A stretch of 64,000 bases of DNA from Acidobacteriota bacterium. Lineage in GTDB: Bacteria > Acidobacteriota > Terriglobia > Acidiferrales > UBA7541. The DNA is taken from NCBI GenBank assembly GCA_003225295.1, contig QHYZ01000048.1, forward strand, positions 62,001 through 126,000, read 5' to 3'. A program made the translations under genes and the position numbers. Shown here piece after piece: positions 46,727-56,244 of the stretch. How positions within the stretch are numbered: the first letter of the stretch is position 1; every line of letters begins with the position of its first letter. The notes under the pieces were generated by a model. It did not search any database. It was not told where the DNA came from and saw only the letters and a list, made by a program, of their open reading frames with translations.

Positions 46727-48823
46727 TCAATTTCCGGGGGACTTGAAGTGCCGATCGAAGAAATCGCTCGCCGCGTGATACGCCGACAGCCAATTTCTGT
46801 GCAGTAGAAAATCGTGCACATCATCGGCAAAAACCAGTTGTTCGATCTCCACGCCCTTCTCGCGGAGGCGCGCCACGAGGTCCACGGTTTGTGTGAAGTA
46901 GACGTTGCGGTCGTCGTCGCCGTGGATGAAGAGCACCGGTGACTTCCATGCGTTGACTGCGGTCACGGGCGATGAATCATGCGCCAGTTTGTTCAGCTCC
47001 GCAGGAACATTCTTTCCGTCCCAGTTGTCGGTCGGCCAGTCATGCACACCATGGAGATCCACACCTGCCGCGAACAAATCGGAATTGCGCCCCAAGCCAA
47101 GCGCCGTCAAATACCCGCCATAGCTTCCGCCCCACAAGCCGATGCGATTTGCGTCAACATCGCTGCGGCTCTGAAGGTACTGGCCCGCCGCCACCACGTC
47201 CTGATACTCCGTCGCGCCACGCCCAGCACGGCCTGGGGCTTCTCGAAACGCTCGGCCGTAGCCGATTCCGCTACGGTAGTTCACCGCCAGTACGATGTAT
47301 CCGCGGCTCGCCAGATACTGATTCATGGCATAGGAATTCGAGTAGTAGTACATGTAGTGCCAGCCGAGGAGCATTTGCCGCATCGGGCCACCGTGCAAGA
47401 AGATCGCTGACGGCCGCTTCTCGCCAGTTGTCATCCCGGCTGGCACAAAAAGCTGCGCGTGTATTTCCAGCCCGTCTGCGGATCTGAATATTGTCTGTTG
47501 CGGTGCGACCAGGCGATCTAACGGAAAATCCTTGGGCCACGTCTCGCCTCCGAGCAACGCCGTCAGCGAGTCTCCTGCAAAGTTACTCACAAAAGCCCGT
47601 GGCGGACGCTTCGCATCGGAGCCAAGATAAACAAATCTTTGTCCGTCACTGAGCGCCAAGGGGCTCCATTCAACCCCTTCCCCGCTCGTCAGTCGCCCTA
47701 CCTCTCCGCCAGAGACATTCACTCTCCACAAATGCCGGCGGTCGATGTCGTTACAATTCGAGTTGAACAAAACCGACTTCTTGTCCGGCGCGAGAGACCA
47801 CTGCTCCACTTCACAATTTCCAGGCGTTAACAACTTTGGGGCGCCACCGTCGGCAGACAGCGCATACAAATGCTGCCAGCCGTCTTCTTCTGAAGCGATC
47901 AATAGTTGGTTGTTCGCGGCCCAATTGATCACCGCGCCGCCGGTGTCTTCCGCCATATAGGGAAACGATCCCTGCGGGGTGGCCCCGCTGTGCCAGATTT
48001 CTGTTGCTGTTCCCGCACCGGCCTCCGCCACCCAGATGGCCCACGGATGCGGCTTATCCGGCGCGATGAAGTAGCCCTGCGGTGTGTCTCGCGCCTCCGC
48101 AGGTCGCCGCACAAACGCGATGCGCCTCCCGTCCAGCGACCACGCGGGATCACCGTCTGAGTCCACAGACGGCGCCAGGAAACGCACAGTCTTCGTTGCA
48201 ACGTCGTAAACACCGATGAAGGCGTGATCGTTGCGCGACGAAACAAACGCCAGCCGGCTCCCATCGGGAGACCAGTGCGGGTCCGAGTCTTGTCCGCGCA
48301 CAACCAGTTGTTGCGGCTTCTCCGTTCCGTCCAGCGGGGCGATCCAGATCTGCCCATCCCTGGCATAGGCGATCGTTCCGCGCGCAGAAATCTGCGGTGA
48401 ATGACCGGCGTCCACGCGCCTCGGCTCGCCCCCGCTCCATGCCACCGTCCAGATCGCTTGCTCCGTTCCCGCCGGATTGCTGGTTGGGTTTGGCACTTGC
48501 CCGGCCGCGTTCTTCCCTTCGCCGCGCACATAGACAATGGTGTTGGAGTCCATCGAAAAACTCACCTCCGATAACTCCTGCCCATCATCTTCGCTGTATT
48601 TCGTAATCTGCCTGGCCGTGAATCCGGGCCCTTCGGCCACCCAGACGTTCCGCCGCCCTTGTTGATTCAGCGTCCATGCGACGCGGTTGTTCTGTTTTGC
48701 GGCTGTAAAATTGGCCGGGAATGGAGCGCTCATCACCTGTTCCAGCGTGAACGGTTGCTGTGTGTTTGTCTGCGGCATCAGCATCAGCAGAACAGCTGCA
48801 CACAATAGCGCATGACCCTTCAT
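46727..48823 (-). CDS. S9 family prolyl oligopeptidase-type peptidase
   Basis: 698 residues with a signal peptide (MKGHALLCAAVLLMLMPQTNTQ). An N-terminal beta-propeller of WD40/PD40-like repeats (SDPHWSPDGSRLAFVSSR, GDPAWSLDGRRIAFVRR) is followed by an alpha/beta-hydrolase domain. The triad is Ser in GLWGGSYGGYLT, Asp in FIHGDDDRNVYF and His in DDVHDFLLH. It probably cleaves peptides, often after Pro, in the periplasm. ATG 48823 is chosen because GGAGG lies about ten bases upstream; ATG 48880 would hide the signal peptide. It lies 53 bases downstream of the AsmA-like gene. Confidence 0.93.
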   Translation of the reverse strand: MKGHALLCAAVLLMLMPQTNTQQPFTLEQVMSAPFPANFTAAKQNNRVAWTLNQQGRRNVWVAEGPGFTARQITKYSEDDGQELSEVSFSMDSNTIVYVRGEGKNAAGQVPNPTSNPAGTEQAIWTVAWSGGEPRRVDAGHSPQISARGTIAYARDGQIWIAPLDGTEKPQQLVVRGQDSDPHWSPDGSRLAFVSSRNDHAFIGVYDVATKTVRFLAPSVDSDGDPAWSLDGRRIAFVRRPAEARDTPQGYFIAPDKPHPWAIWVAEAGAGTATEIWHSGATPQGSFPYMAEDTGGAVINWAANNQLLIASEEDGWQHLYALSADGGAPKLLTPGNCEVEQWSLAPDKKSVLFNSNCNDIDRRHLWRVNVSGGEVGRLTSGEGVEWSPLALSDGQRFVYLGSDAKRPPRAFVSNFAGDSLTALLGGETWPKDFPLDRLVAPQQTIFRSADGLEIHAQLFVPAGMTTGEKRPSAIFLHGGPMRQMLLGWHYMYYYSNSYAMNQYLASRGYIVLAVNYRSGIGYGRAFREAPGRAGRGATEYQDVVAAGQYLQSRSDVDANRIGLWGGSYGGYLTALGLGRNSDLFAAGVDLHGVHDWPTDNWDGKNVPAELNKLAHDSSPVTAVNAWKSPVLFIHGDDDRNVYFTQTVDLVARLREKGVEIEQLVFADDVHDFLLHRNWLSAYHAASDFFDRHFKSPGN

Positions 48824-48876
48824 CGATTGTTTTCCTCCCTGTCTCCTGAAGCCGATTTCATTCCCATATCCGAAAT

Positions 48877-51504
48877 TCAATCCGCAGGCTGCCGGACGCC
48901 CGCCTTTTCCACTGAAACCTTTGGTCCATCGAGCGGCCCTGAAATCTTCAGCACGTGCCCCGTTCCGGAATCACTGGCCTTGCGGTCCTTGCTCTTTCGC
49001 GCGCCCGCCGTTTCGATCGCCAAGTCAGCGTTTCGCCCGAAACTGAGTGTTCCATTCACGAGCGTCACCTGCTTCTCGCCATCGAGCCGCCAGTCCTCCA
49101 GCAAGATGCTGCTATCCCGCAAACGGACCGAGCCTTCCCCGCTGGCCCAACGCGAGACTCCCGTGTGTGCTACGCCGTCCTCGACGCTCGCATTGACATC
49201 CCAGCCGCGAAACTCCACTTTGTTCAAGTGAAACTCGCCTCGACCGGTCAACTTTCCCAAAAGTTCGTCGCGGCCCACGCCTTCGGTTTTCACCTGTAGA
49301 GTTCCCGACGCTTCGCCGCCCAATCGCCCCGCAATTCGCCCCGCTCCCGGCAATTGCGCCAGGTTCACGCGTTCCAATCTTGCGGCGATCTCATAGACGG
49401 GCCGCGGCAAAAACTTCGCATTTATCTCTGCCCGCACTTTGCCGCCCGCCCATTCTGCCTGTGCTTCGCGAATGTCGAGTTGCAGATCGTGCAGAGATCC
49501 CTTGGCCAGCACCTTTTCGAGTCGCAACCTTTCGATGGTCAACTGCGCTATCCCCAGCTCGCCTTCCGCATTCACCCGGCGGACCAGTTCACTCGGTGGC
49601 GTCTTCGGCGCCGATCCGCCGAGCAGCGGGGGCAAAAGCCTTTGTAACCAGCTCGGCCGAGCCCTTGGCCCGACCCAGCGATCCAGGTCCGCTGCGTTCA
49701 ACTGGTCGGCATACAAATGAAAATTCCACTTCGCCCCATTTTCCCCATCCGCCCTGGCGGTTTCCTCGATGTTCCCCGTCCACATCCCACCAAACCCTTC
49801 CACTCTCGTCATCCGTGCTATGCGCCGCCCGTCGATCCAATCCAATGCGCCCGCAAATACGTTCAGGGGCTGATTCAATCCCGCCACGGTCAGACTCGCT
49901 TGGTTGAAAACAACCCTTCCGTTCCATCGCCCTCCCGACGGCTGCTTCCATTCCCACTTCGTCACGGCGGAGGCCTGCCCGCCCAGTTCCCAACCGTGAT
50001 TCAGCGGCAGCCCAACCTCCGCAGACAACTTCAGAAAATCTTCTACCTTGTTGAAGCTTCCTTCGACGCTGATGCTTCCTGCTTGCGTGTTTAGATCGTG
50101 CGCGAAGGTCACGTCTGCGGCGTTTTCCATCGCCCCTGCCACACGACGCCGCTTCGGCGCCAAAACATCACGGAGGTCCCCACCAAGAGCGACCCGCACC
50201 GGCCCAATCGTCAGCACTCCTCGCTCTCGGCCTCCGCTCACCGGACCGATTCGCACCGGCTCGACGAAACCCGGCATTCTCACGATCCCACCGCTGCTTG
50301 AAAACGCCGCCGACTCCAGCGCAAGTGGCCACCCGCGCAAGATCATCCCGCCGGTAAAATACTGTGCCGCTGTCACACCCTCCGCCATGTCCGGATGAAA
50401 CGCGCGATACCAGGCCAACAAGTCCGATGCCTGAATCCCCATCGAATCCAGCCGCAATTCCACCGCGGGTACGCGTCCGCCAGCAAGACGCAACATGCCG
50501 CGGAGATTCGATCTCGGCCCCTCCACTCCGATTTCTTCTGCGATCAGGCTCCCCGCGCCGACGTTCCACCGCCCCGTCACGTTCACATTCAGGCGGGGGT
50601 TATCAGCACGTTCCGTCAAATCCCAGCGATGGATCCGCACGGCTCGTCCCTGCAGTGAGAATTTCCAGTCTGCAGGACCATCTTCCCTGGCGGTCCCGCT
50701 CTTAGCTGCGGCATCCAGCGCGAACGCGCCGCGTACTCCGTAATCCTGCCCGCGGAAAAATCGGAAGACGTCCGCCATGGACGCCTCGCCCCAATGCAAA
50801 GTGATTTCTGCCGGCTGCAGCCGTGTCGAAGTCCCCGCCACGTCGCCAAGCACTTTGATCGATCCGGCAGATTGCAGCAAAACTCCGCTTCGCCATGGCT
50901 GGGCCTTCAGCTGCAGTTGCCAGCGTCCGGGCGAGATCTGCTCCACGCTTCCAGAAACAGCGGTGAACGCAAAAGGTAGCTTGTCGTCCTCGGTCTTGAA
51001 ATTGATGCGCCCTTCATCGAATTCGATTCTTTCCAGCCGGTTCACCGGAGCGACCGGCGAGGGTGGTCCATGGACAGGTGCGCTCGGTGCAGGGTTCCCC
51101 TTTGCCGGCGGCAACCACCGCTCAAGGTTCCAACGACTCTCCGAGTTCCGCACTAAAATCAAGCTCGGCTTGCTGAGCGACATGGTTCCAAATTCAAAGT
51201 GGCCCCTCAGCAGGCCCGTCCAGCGCACACCGGCGCTCAGGCGTTCCGCACGGAGAAAGTATTCGTGGCCGAACGCGGGATCCTCGCCCACGGTCACACC
51301 GTTGGCATCCAGTTGCGGACTGGGCAGAATCCGCGCGTCGAAACTCGCGACCTCCACGGGCCGTCCGAATGCTCTTTCCAGTTGGGTCACCAGGTAGGCA
51401 TGCACGCGGTGGGTCCGCGCCAGAAGAGACACCCCGGCCTGAAAGACGATGACCAGAACTACGATCGCCACCGCCGGTTTTCGCCACTTTTGCAGCTTGA
51501 TCAT
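48877..51504 (-). CDS. AsmA-like inner-membrane-anchored protein
   Basis: 875 residues. One N-terminal span (AVAIVVLVIVFQAGVSLLA) and then a long periplasmic region starting RVHAYLVTQLERAFGRPVEVASFDARILPSPQLDANGVTVGEDPAFG, the AsmA-type N-terminal domain. The rest is a long beta-rich repeat structure without enzymatic motifs, ending in an AsmA_2-like portion (KVEFRGWDVNASVEDGVAHTGVSRWASGEGSVRLRDSSILLEDW). AsmA-like proteins of Gram-negatives are thought to bridge phospholipid transfer to the outer membrane. The gene is followed closely by the S9 peptidase gene. Confidence 0.87.
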   Translation of the reverse strand: MIKLQKWRKPAVAIVVLVIVFQAGVSLLARTHRVHAYLVTQLERAFGRPVEVASFDARILPSPQLDANGVTVGEDPAFGHEYFLRAERLSAGVRWTGLLRGHFEFGTMSLSKPSLILVRNSESRWNLERWLPPAKGNPAPSAPVHGPPSPVAPVNRLERIEFDEGRINFKTEDDKLPFAFTAVSGSVEQISPGRWQLQLKAQPWRSGVLLQSAGSIKVLGDVAGTSTRLQPAEITLHWGEASMADVFRFFRGQDYGVRGAFALDAAAKSGTAREDGPADWKFSLQGRAVRIHRWDLTERADNPRLNVNVTGRWNVGAGSLIAEEIGVEGPRSNLRGMLRLAGGRVPAVELRLDSMGIQASDLLAWYRAFHPDMAEGVTAAQYFTGGMILRGWPLALESAAFSSSGGIVRMPGFVEPVRIGPVSGGRERGVLTIGPVRVALGGDLRDVLAPKRRRVAGAMENAADVTFAHDLNTQAGSISVEGSFNKVEDFLKLSAEVGLPLNHGWELGGQASAVTKWEWKQPSGGRWNGRVVFNQASLTVAGLNQPLNVFAGALDWIDGRRIARMTRVEGFGGMWTGNIEETARADGENGAKWNFHLYADQLNAADLDRWVGPRARPSWLQRLLPPLLGGSAPKTPPSELVRRVNAEGELGIAQLTIERLRLEKVLAKGSLHDLQLDIREAQAEWAGGKVRAEINAKFLPRPVYEIAARLERVNLAQLPGAGRIAGRLGGEASGTLQVKTEGVGRDELLGKLTGRGEFHLNKVEFRGWDVNASVEDGVAHTGVSRWASGEGSVRLRDSSILLEDWRLDGEKQVTLVNGTLSFGRNADLAIETAGARKSKDRKASDSGTGHVLKISGPLDGPKVSVEKAGVRQPAD

Positions 51505-51614
51505 CTCGTTCGGAAGTTTCGCAGACTCATACGCAAAAAGGTAGGGGCCAGCCGCGTCCAGAATGAAGCGAAAGGATTGTTCGTCCCCTGGTTTCCTTAC
51601 TTAGGATTGAAATC

Positions 51615-52421
51615 CTAATGTACCGTACGCAGCATGCGGCTCCACCGCGTTCGAGACGGGAGATGCACCAGGGTCTCAAGAATGCCAGTCAATCGTGACC
51701 AAAACGTGCTATCACCGCTGTAGTCGCTGCTTTTCGCTTCCACCGACCAGTAAATCAAGAAGGGCCGCCCCATGATGGCATCACGATCAACGAATCCCCA
51801 GTAGCGGCTGTCCTGACTGTGATCGCGATTATCGCCCATGGCGAAATACTTCCCGGGCGGGACGACAATCTCGTCACCCTGAACATACTTGCGGATCTCG
51901 GGGCGCCATTCAGGAATGGCATTGAGCGAAATCATCTGGCCCCTTATCGAAGGGAAGGAAAAGTTAAACGGGTCGTACGATGCGGACGAATCATGAACCG
52001 CATACGGTTCATACAATCGTTTGCCATTGATGAACACATCCCCGTCGACCAACTTCAAACGATCTCCAGGCAAGCCGATGACTCGCTTCACGAAATGCTG
52101 ATGATCCGCATAAGGATACTTGAAAACGATAATGTCGCCGCGTTCCAGTTGTCGGTAGGGAAGCAGTTTTTCATACCAGGTGCCGGTCCCGCCGAAAATA
52201 AACTTGTTTACTAACAAGTGGTCGCCGATCAGCAGCGTGCCTTCCATTGATGCGGAGGGAATCTTGAAGGCCTGTACGATAAAACTTGTTCCGAACAGCG
52301 CCAGAATCACCGTCACCAGGAGTGATTCCAAGTATTCGGAAATGGTGGTCTGCTCCGGGGGGTGCTCCTGCTTCTTTTCCGTCGCCTGTTCTTCGATTTC
52401 TGTCACGGTCTTTTCCGGCAT
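51615..52421 (-). CDS. lepB: Signal peptidase I
   Basis: 268-residue membrane serine protease removing signal peptides. One span (LLVTVILALFGTSFIVQAFKIP, about residues 35-56) precedes the catalytic Ser in IPSASMEGTL (about 55-64), with the catalytic Lys in HFVKRVIGLPGD and the signature GDNRDHSQDSRYWGFV. The N-terminal 28 residues are Glu/Gln-rich. It lies six bases after rnc, so the two are probably co-transcribed, a common pairing. Confidence 0.96.
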   Translation of the reverse strand: MPEKTVTEIEEQATEKKQEHPPEQTTISEYLESLLVTVILALFGTSFIVQAFKIPSASMEGTLLIGDHLLVNKFIFGGTGTWYEKLLPYRQLERGDIIVFKYPYADHQHFVKRVIGLPGDRLKLVDGDVFINGKRLYEPYAVHDSSASYDPFNFSFPSIRGQMISLNAIPEWRPEIRKYVQGDEIVVPPGKYFAMGDNRDHSQDSRYWGFVDRDAIMGRPFLIYWSVEAKSSDYSGDSTFWSRLTGILETLVHLPSRTRWSRMLRTVH

Positions 52422-52427
52422 TCCGCC

Positions 52428-53177
52428 TCAGCCTTGCGCTTCCGCGCGTTCGAGTTGTTCCAAAGCGCTTCGTGCCCCACGTTGCTCCGCCTCCTTCTTG
52501 GTGCTGCCTTCGCTTGTTGCCAGGCACTCCCCGTCAATCCAAACTTCGATCTGGAAAACCTTCTGGTGGTCGGGGCCGCTTTCTCCAACTACGCGATATT
52601 CCGCTGGTGCCCGCCCGCGTCTTTGCAAGAGCTCCTGCAATGCCGATTTGCGATCGGACTCCGAGATGCGCTCACCGCGCTCCTCCAGCGCCTGCTCGAA
52701 GAGCACCTTTCGCAACACCTCGCGCGCCACACCCAGTCCGCCATCGAGGTAAACCGCAGCTACTACCGCTTCGAACGCATCGGCCAGCAGCGTCTGCTTC
52801 TCCCGCCCGCCGGTTTTCTCCTCTCCGCGCCCTACCCGCAAGTGCTCTCCGAGGCGCAGCCGCCTGGCGGCCGCCTCCAGGGAAACCGCATTTACAATCC
52901 GCGCACGGCTCTTGGAGAGCTGCCCTTCGCTCCAGTCAGGAAAAGACGCTAGGAGATATTCGCTCGCGAGCAGCTCGAGAACGGCATCCCCCAGGAACTC
53001 CAGCCGCTCATTGTTCCCGGGAAATAGAGCAGAGACAGTCTCCTCGGTGCCTGCAGCGCGCAGTTCGGGAACAGCCGAACTGTGGGTCAGCGCCCTCTCC
53101 AGGAGCTCTCTTGTCAAAAACTTGTGCCCTAGACGTTCCTCAAGTGCTCCGTCCGCGATCCGGATAGTCTCTTGCAT
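52428..53177 (-). CDS. rnc: Ribonuclease III
   Basis: 249-residue double-stranded RNA endonuclease. The catalytic signature NERLEFLGDAVLELLASEYL is at about residues 55-74, the second acidic block is LLADAFEAVVAAVYLDGG (about 128-145), and a C-terminal double-stranded-RNA-binding domain ends the protein (DHQKVFQIEVWIDGECLATSEGSTKKEAEQRGARSALEQL). It is followed by lepB after six bases and preceded by a TPR gene after 25 bases. Confidence 0.96.
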   Translation of the reverse strand: MQETIRIADGALEERLGHKFLTRELLERALTHSSAVPELRAAGTEETVSALFPGNNERLEFLGDAVLELLASEYLLASFPDWSEGQLSKSRARIVNAVSLEAAARRLRLGEHLRVGRGEEKTGGREKQTLLADAFEAVVAAVYLDGGLGVAREVLRKVLFEQALEERGERISESDRKSALQELLQRRGRAPAEYRVVGESGPDHQKVFQIEVWIDGECLATSEGSTKKEAEQRGARSALEQLERAEAQG

Positions 53178-53202
53178 AACTCCGCCGCACCGGCGGCCTG
53201 GT

Positions 53203-54084
53203 TCACTTCGGCGCGCTCAGTTGCGTCGTGCCAAGCTTCTTCGCATCTTCGGCCTGAGTCTTGCACGTCCCCTGCAAGGGCCCGGTCATCGCTGCGCACT
53301 TGTTAAAGGCCGCCACCGCATCATCGAAGTGCGAGGTGATCTTGTTCGCCATTCCCAGTAAGTAGTAATTCACGGGGTCCGGGTTCGGATCGACCTTCAC
53401 GGCCTGCTCGAGCTCCGGAATTGCTTCTGCATTCTTGCCTCGCCGCACGAAGACCAATCCCAAACCGCTGTGGGCCATCGCCAGCGTTTGATTCTTCGCG
53501 GACGCAAAGGCTTCATCGCTTAGGTTCTCCGGCTTGGGCAGCGTCGGCGTAATCTCGATGGCTTGTTTGGAGTATTGTTCCGCTTTGGCCAGCAACTGCA
53601 CGGCGGCGGGGTCGGATACGCTCCCATGCAAGGTCCGGGGCAGTGTCTGCCCCAGCAGGGCGAGCGTAGAGACATCGTTCGGTGACAACGTGATCTCCTT
53701 TTCTCCGTATTCCTGCATCTTTTGTGTATTCCCGGCCTGTAAGTAGGCGTAAGTCAACGCCCCATATACAGGAGACTTGTAGCGACTCTCCGGATATTTC
53801 TGGAGAAATGCCTCACCGAGCTCAATCTTCTTGGTGGCATCATTTGGAATCACACCCTGAAAGGCTTTGTAGGCGGCATCTTCTTCCGCATTCACCGGTG
53901 CCGGGGCGTCCAGAGTCAGAGGTGTAACGTCCGGAGTCTTCGGCTTGTCGGTCTGCTGCGCTGGAGGCTGACTTTGGCTTCCCTGAGCAGGCTGCCAACC
54001 CCGCGCCACTGCGGCTCCGCTCGCGCCTGCCAACAAACCCACGAGGGTGGCCATCCCCAACCACGTATTCAACTTCATTCTCAT
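53203..54084 (-). CDS. Secreted tetratricopeptide-repeat protein
   Basis: 293 residues. A signal peptide (MKLNTWLGMATLVGLLAGASGAAVA) leads to a Gln/Pro-rich linker and then TPR-type helices (YGALTYAYLQAGNTQKMQEYGEKEITLSPNDVSTLALLG; AMAHSGLGLVFVRRGKNAEAIPELEQAVKVDPN; YLLGMANKITSHFDDAVAAFNKC). The start at ATG 54084 is chosen because GAGGAG lies seven bases upstream; ATG 54099 lacks one, and ATG 54078 is also possible. It lies upstream of rnc and lepB on the same strand. The partner is unknown. Confidence 0.85.
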   Translation of the reverse strand: MRMKLNTWLGMATLVGLLAGASGAAVARGWQPAQGSQSQPPAQQTDKPKTPDVTPLTLDAPAPVNAEEDAAYKAFQGVIPNDATKKIELGEAFLQKYPESRYKSPVYGALTYAYLQAGNTQKMQEYGEKEITLSPNDVSTLALLGQTLPRTLHGSVSDPAAVQLLAKAEQYSKQAIEITPTLPKPENLSDEAFASAKNQTLAMAHSGLGLVFVRRGKNAEAIPELEQAVKVDPNPDPVNYYLLGMANKITSHFDDAVAAFNKCAAMTGPLQGTCKTQAEDAKKLGTTQLSAPK

Positions 54085-54276
54085 CCTATTTCTCCTCATC
54101 TCTTTTTAATTCTCATCCCCGAGCTTCGCAGTTCGGGCGGCGCGCTTGGGAAGTCTGACCGAGCCTGGCCGGTACCTGGACCTCATTGGGGTCATCACGG
54201 GCCGCTCCCGCCAACTTGCTCCAGCGCTACAGCATTCCCCTGAATCGTATGTGTCCAACCAAAATCGACCTCCCGT

Positions 54277-55917
54277 TCAAGGTCGCGCCATGGGTCTATC
54301 TCCGCCAAACGCTGCGAGCCCTTTTTGGGCAGCTAATTTTGCCTGTTCCGGTCCCCCTTCCACATTTAGAACGGACTGATACTCCAACTTCGCTACTTCC
54401 GGGTTCCCTTCATCACCATAGATCCGCGCCAGGTAGACGTGCGACCACGCCAGTACCATGGGATCTTGAGTCGCCGCATGTTCGCCGGCAGTCAGCCGCC
54501 CGAACACCTGCTTGGCCCTTGCCGCATCGTGATCCAGGAGTGCCACCAATCCAATTCCGTACCACGCCCGCGCTTGATCCGGATATTTCGTCAGAACTTT
54601 CTGAAACGATACCTCCGCCGCGCGCGGATTTTTCTCCGCGATCCGCCGCTCCCCCTCGGTCAGTGCCGTAATGACTTCCGCATCATTCGGCACCGTCGAC
54701 GGCGCTGCGCTTCTCCGGCGCGCCACTTCCTCGCTCGCCGCCCCGTCCTCCGGCTTGGCGGTCTCGGCTGGCGCGAATTTCACCGCCGCCAGCCGCTTTC
54801 CCTCAGCTCCTGCATCGATGGCTCTCACCAGATCCGGGAAAAAGAGCTTCATCGACGGTTCGGAGTTTTCGAATTTGGGCAGCGCCTCGAGGAGCGGTTT
54901 CACGAAAATGTACCCATCTTCATCGTCCCGGCTCATCGCCGCTTCCCGTTCGCCAGGCGACATGCGCTTGAGTCTCAGCTCTACCGCCCGCACCGTACAT
55001 TCCGCAAAGTACGATGCATAATCATCCTTTAACTCAGGCGTCAGACGCGGGGCCGTGGCGGCCTTCTCAAATAGCGAGCGTTTCGCTGCCGTAACGTGCG
55101 GATACATCAGGGGCAGTGGATCCAGCAAGAAGTGCAGAAACGCGTGACGTAGGACGTCGGTCGGAACCTCTTCCCCGCCGCTCAGCACCAACGCATAGTG
55201 ATCCCCAAAATTTCTCACGTTAGTGATGCGTCCCACCAGCGGCTCAACAACGATCGCCAATGTCCGCGGCCCGGACGGCTCGAGGATTTCACGCAAGTAT
55301 CCCGACACGACGAACACAATCTGCGACACCGGATCATGCAGTCGCTCGACTTCACGGTTATAAATCGGCTGCACTTGCCGCCACAGTTGCCCAATTTTCT
55401 GTTCCTGATAATAATTGGAAAGGATTTCGCTGAAACCCTCGAGCGCAATTACTTCCGGTGGCAATTCATCTCGCCTCAAGACTGGCTGAAACGCGGGGGC
55501 GGGCCCAGACACCAGGCCAAACCACAAATACCTGGAAAGCGTCGCGCCGGGATCCCGCAGTTCGTGCTGGCGGTAAAATTCCCGCACCGCTTCCACTGCC
55601 GGGCCCTGTTGCTGGCGCAAGCGCTCCCTCATCTGCGCCCGGAACGCCGTCCAATTGTCAGAGCTGACGTTCGATTGGAAACCCGCTGCCAACAGCGCGC
55701 AGATCGTTGTAAACATGGCCTCGCTGCCGTCCACACTCACCGTGCCCGGCGGCGTGGTCCTCACACGCGCCGGTGGTGCAGGCGCCTGCGCTGGTGGGGG
55801 CGATTTGGTTTGTACCTGCCCTGGCATTGGTGCGGGCGCCTGGGCCTGTCCTGCCGCAGGTAACGCCGTCACCGCGCACAATCCATACAGCACCATCTGT
55901 CGTTGAAGTCTTTTCAT
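54277..55917 (-). CDS. Secreted protein with C-terminal TPR region
   Basis: 546 residues. A signal peptide (MKRLQRQMVLYGLCAVTALPAAGQA) is followed by a Pro/Ala/Gln-rich segment (PMPGQVQTKSPPPAQAPAPPARV), a long alpha-helical region beginning VDGSEAMFTTICALLAAGFQSN that I do not recognise, and a C-terminal TPR part (ITALTEGERRIAEKNPRAAEVSFQKVLTKYPDQARAWYGIGL...). No catalytic motif is visible, although GEEVPTDVLRHAFLHFLLDPL has a peptidase-like look without a full HExxH. ATG 55917 is preferred over 55938. It lies 192 bases upstream of the next TPR gene. Confidence 0.82.
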   Translation of the reverse strand: MKRLQRQMVLYGLCAVTALPAAGQAQAPAPMPGQVQTKSPPPAQAPAPPARVRTTPPGTVSVDGSEAMFTTICALLAAGFQSNVSSDNWTAFRAQMRERLRQQQGPAVEAVREFYRQHELRDPGATLSRYLWFGLVSGPAPAFQPVLRRDELPPEVIALEGFSEILSNYYQEQKIGQLWRQVQPIYNREVERLHDPVSQIVFVVSGYLREILEPSGPRTLAIVVEPLVGRITNVRNFGDHYALVLSGGEEVPTDVLRHAFLHFLLDPLPLMYPHVTAAKRSLFEKAATAPRLTPELKDDYASYFAECTVRAVELRLKRMSPGEREAAMSRDDEDGYIFVKPLLEALPKFENSEPSMKLFFPDLVRAIDAGAEGKRLAAVKFAPAETAKPEDGAASEEVARRRSAAPSTVPNDAEVITALTEGERRIAEKNPRAAEVSFQKVLTKYPDQARAWYGIGLVALLDHDAARAKQVFGRLTAGEHAATQDPMVLAWSHVYLARIYGDEGNPEVAKLEYQSVLNVEGGPEQAKLAAQKGLAAFGGDRPMARP

Positions 55918-56244
55918 GCCTTTTGCCGCAGTCCTCACTCCGGCCTGTTGACGTTTCTATCTCCGCCTGACGCGGTTTCTCCGCACGGAAGGGCATATCT
56001 CCGGAGTGCCCTATGTCCTCTCACAATGCTACGGCATGTTGCCAATCTACAAGCCCCCAACGCACTCCGTCAAGGAATCCCGTTTTTTCTCCTCGAACTC
56101 TCCAGTTGGTCCCCGCGTCTCCGCCTGATCCTTGCTCTTCACCTTTGAGGTCCAGCACTCAGCCAGGACAACGCTTGCGCTCTGACCTGGGCTTCTGCTA
56201 ACAGTGGAGATGCTCCCCGGCCCTGCGCGGGATGGCCCACTCCT
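55918..56244. other. Divergent intergenic region
   Basis: About 327 bases between the divergently transcribed TPR and LssY_C genes; it must contain both promoters. A TTGACG near 55947 on the plus strand has no clear -10 partner. I see no repeat or RNA here. Confidence 0.4.
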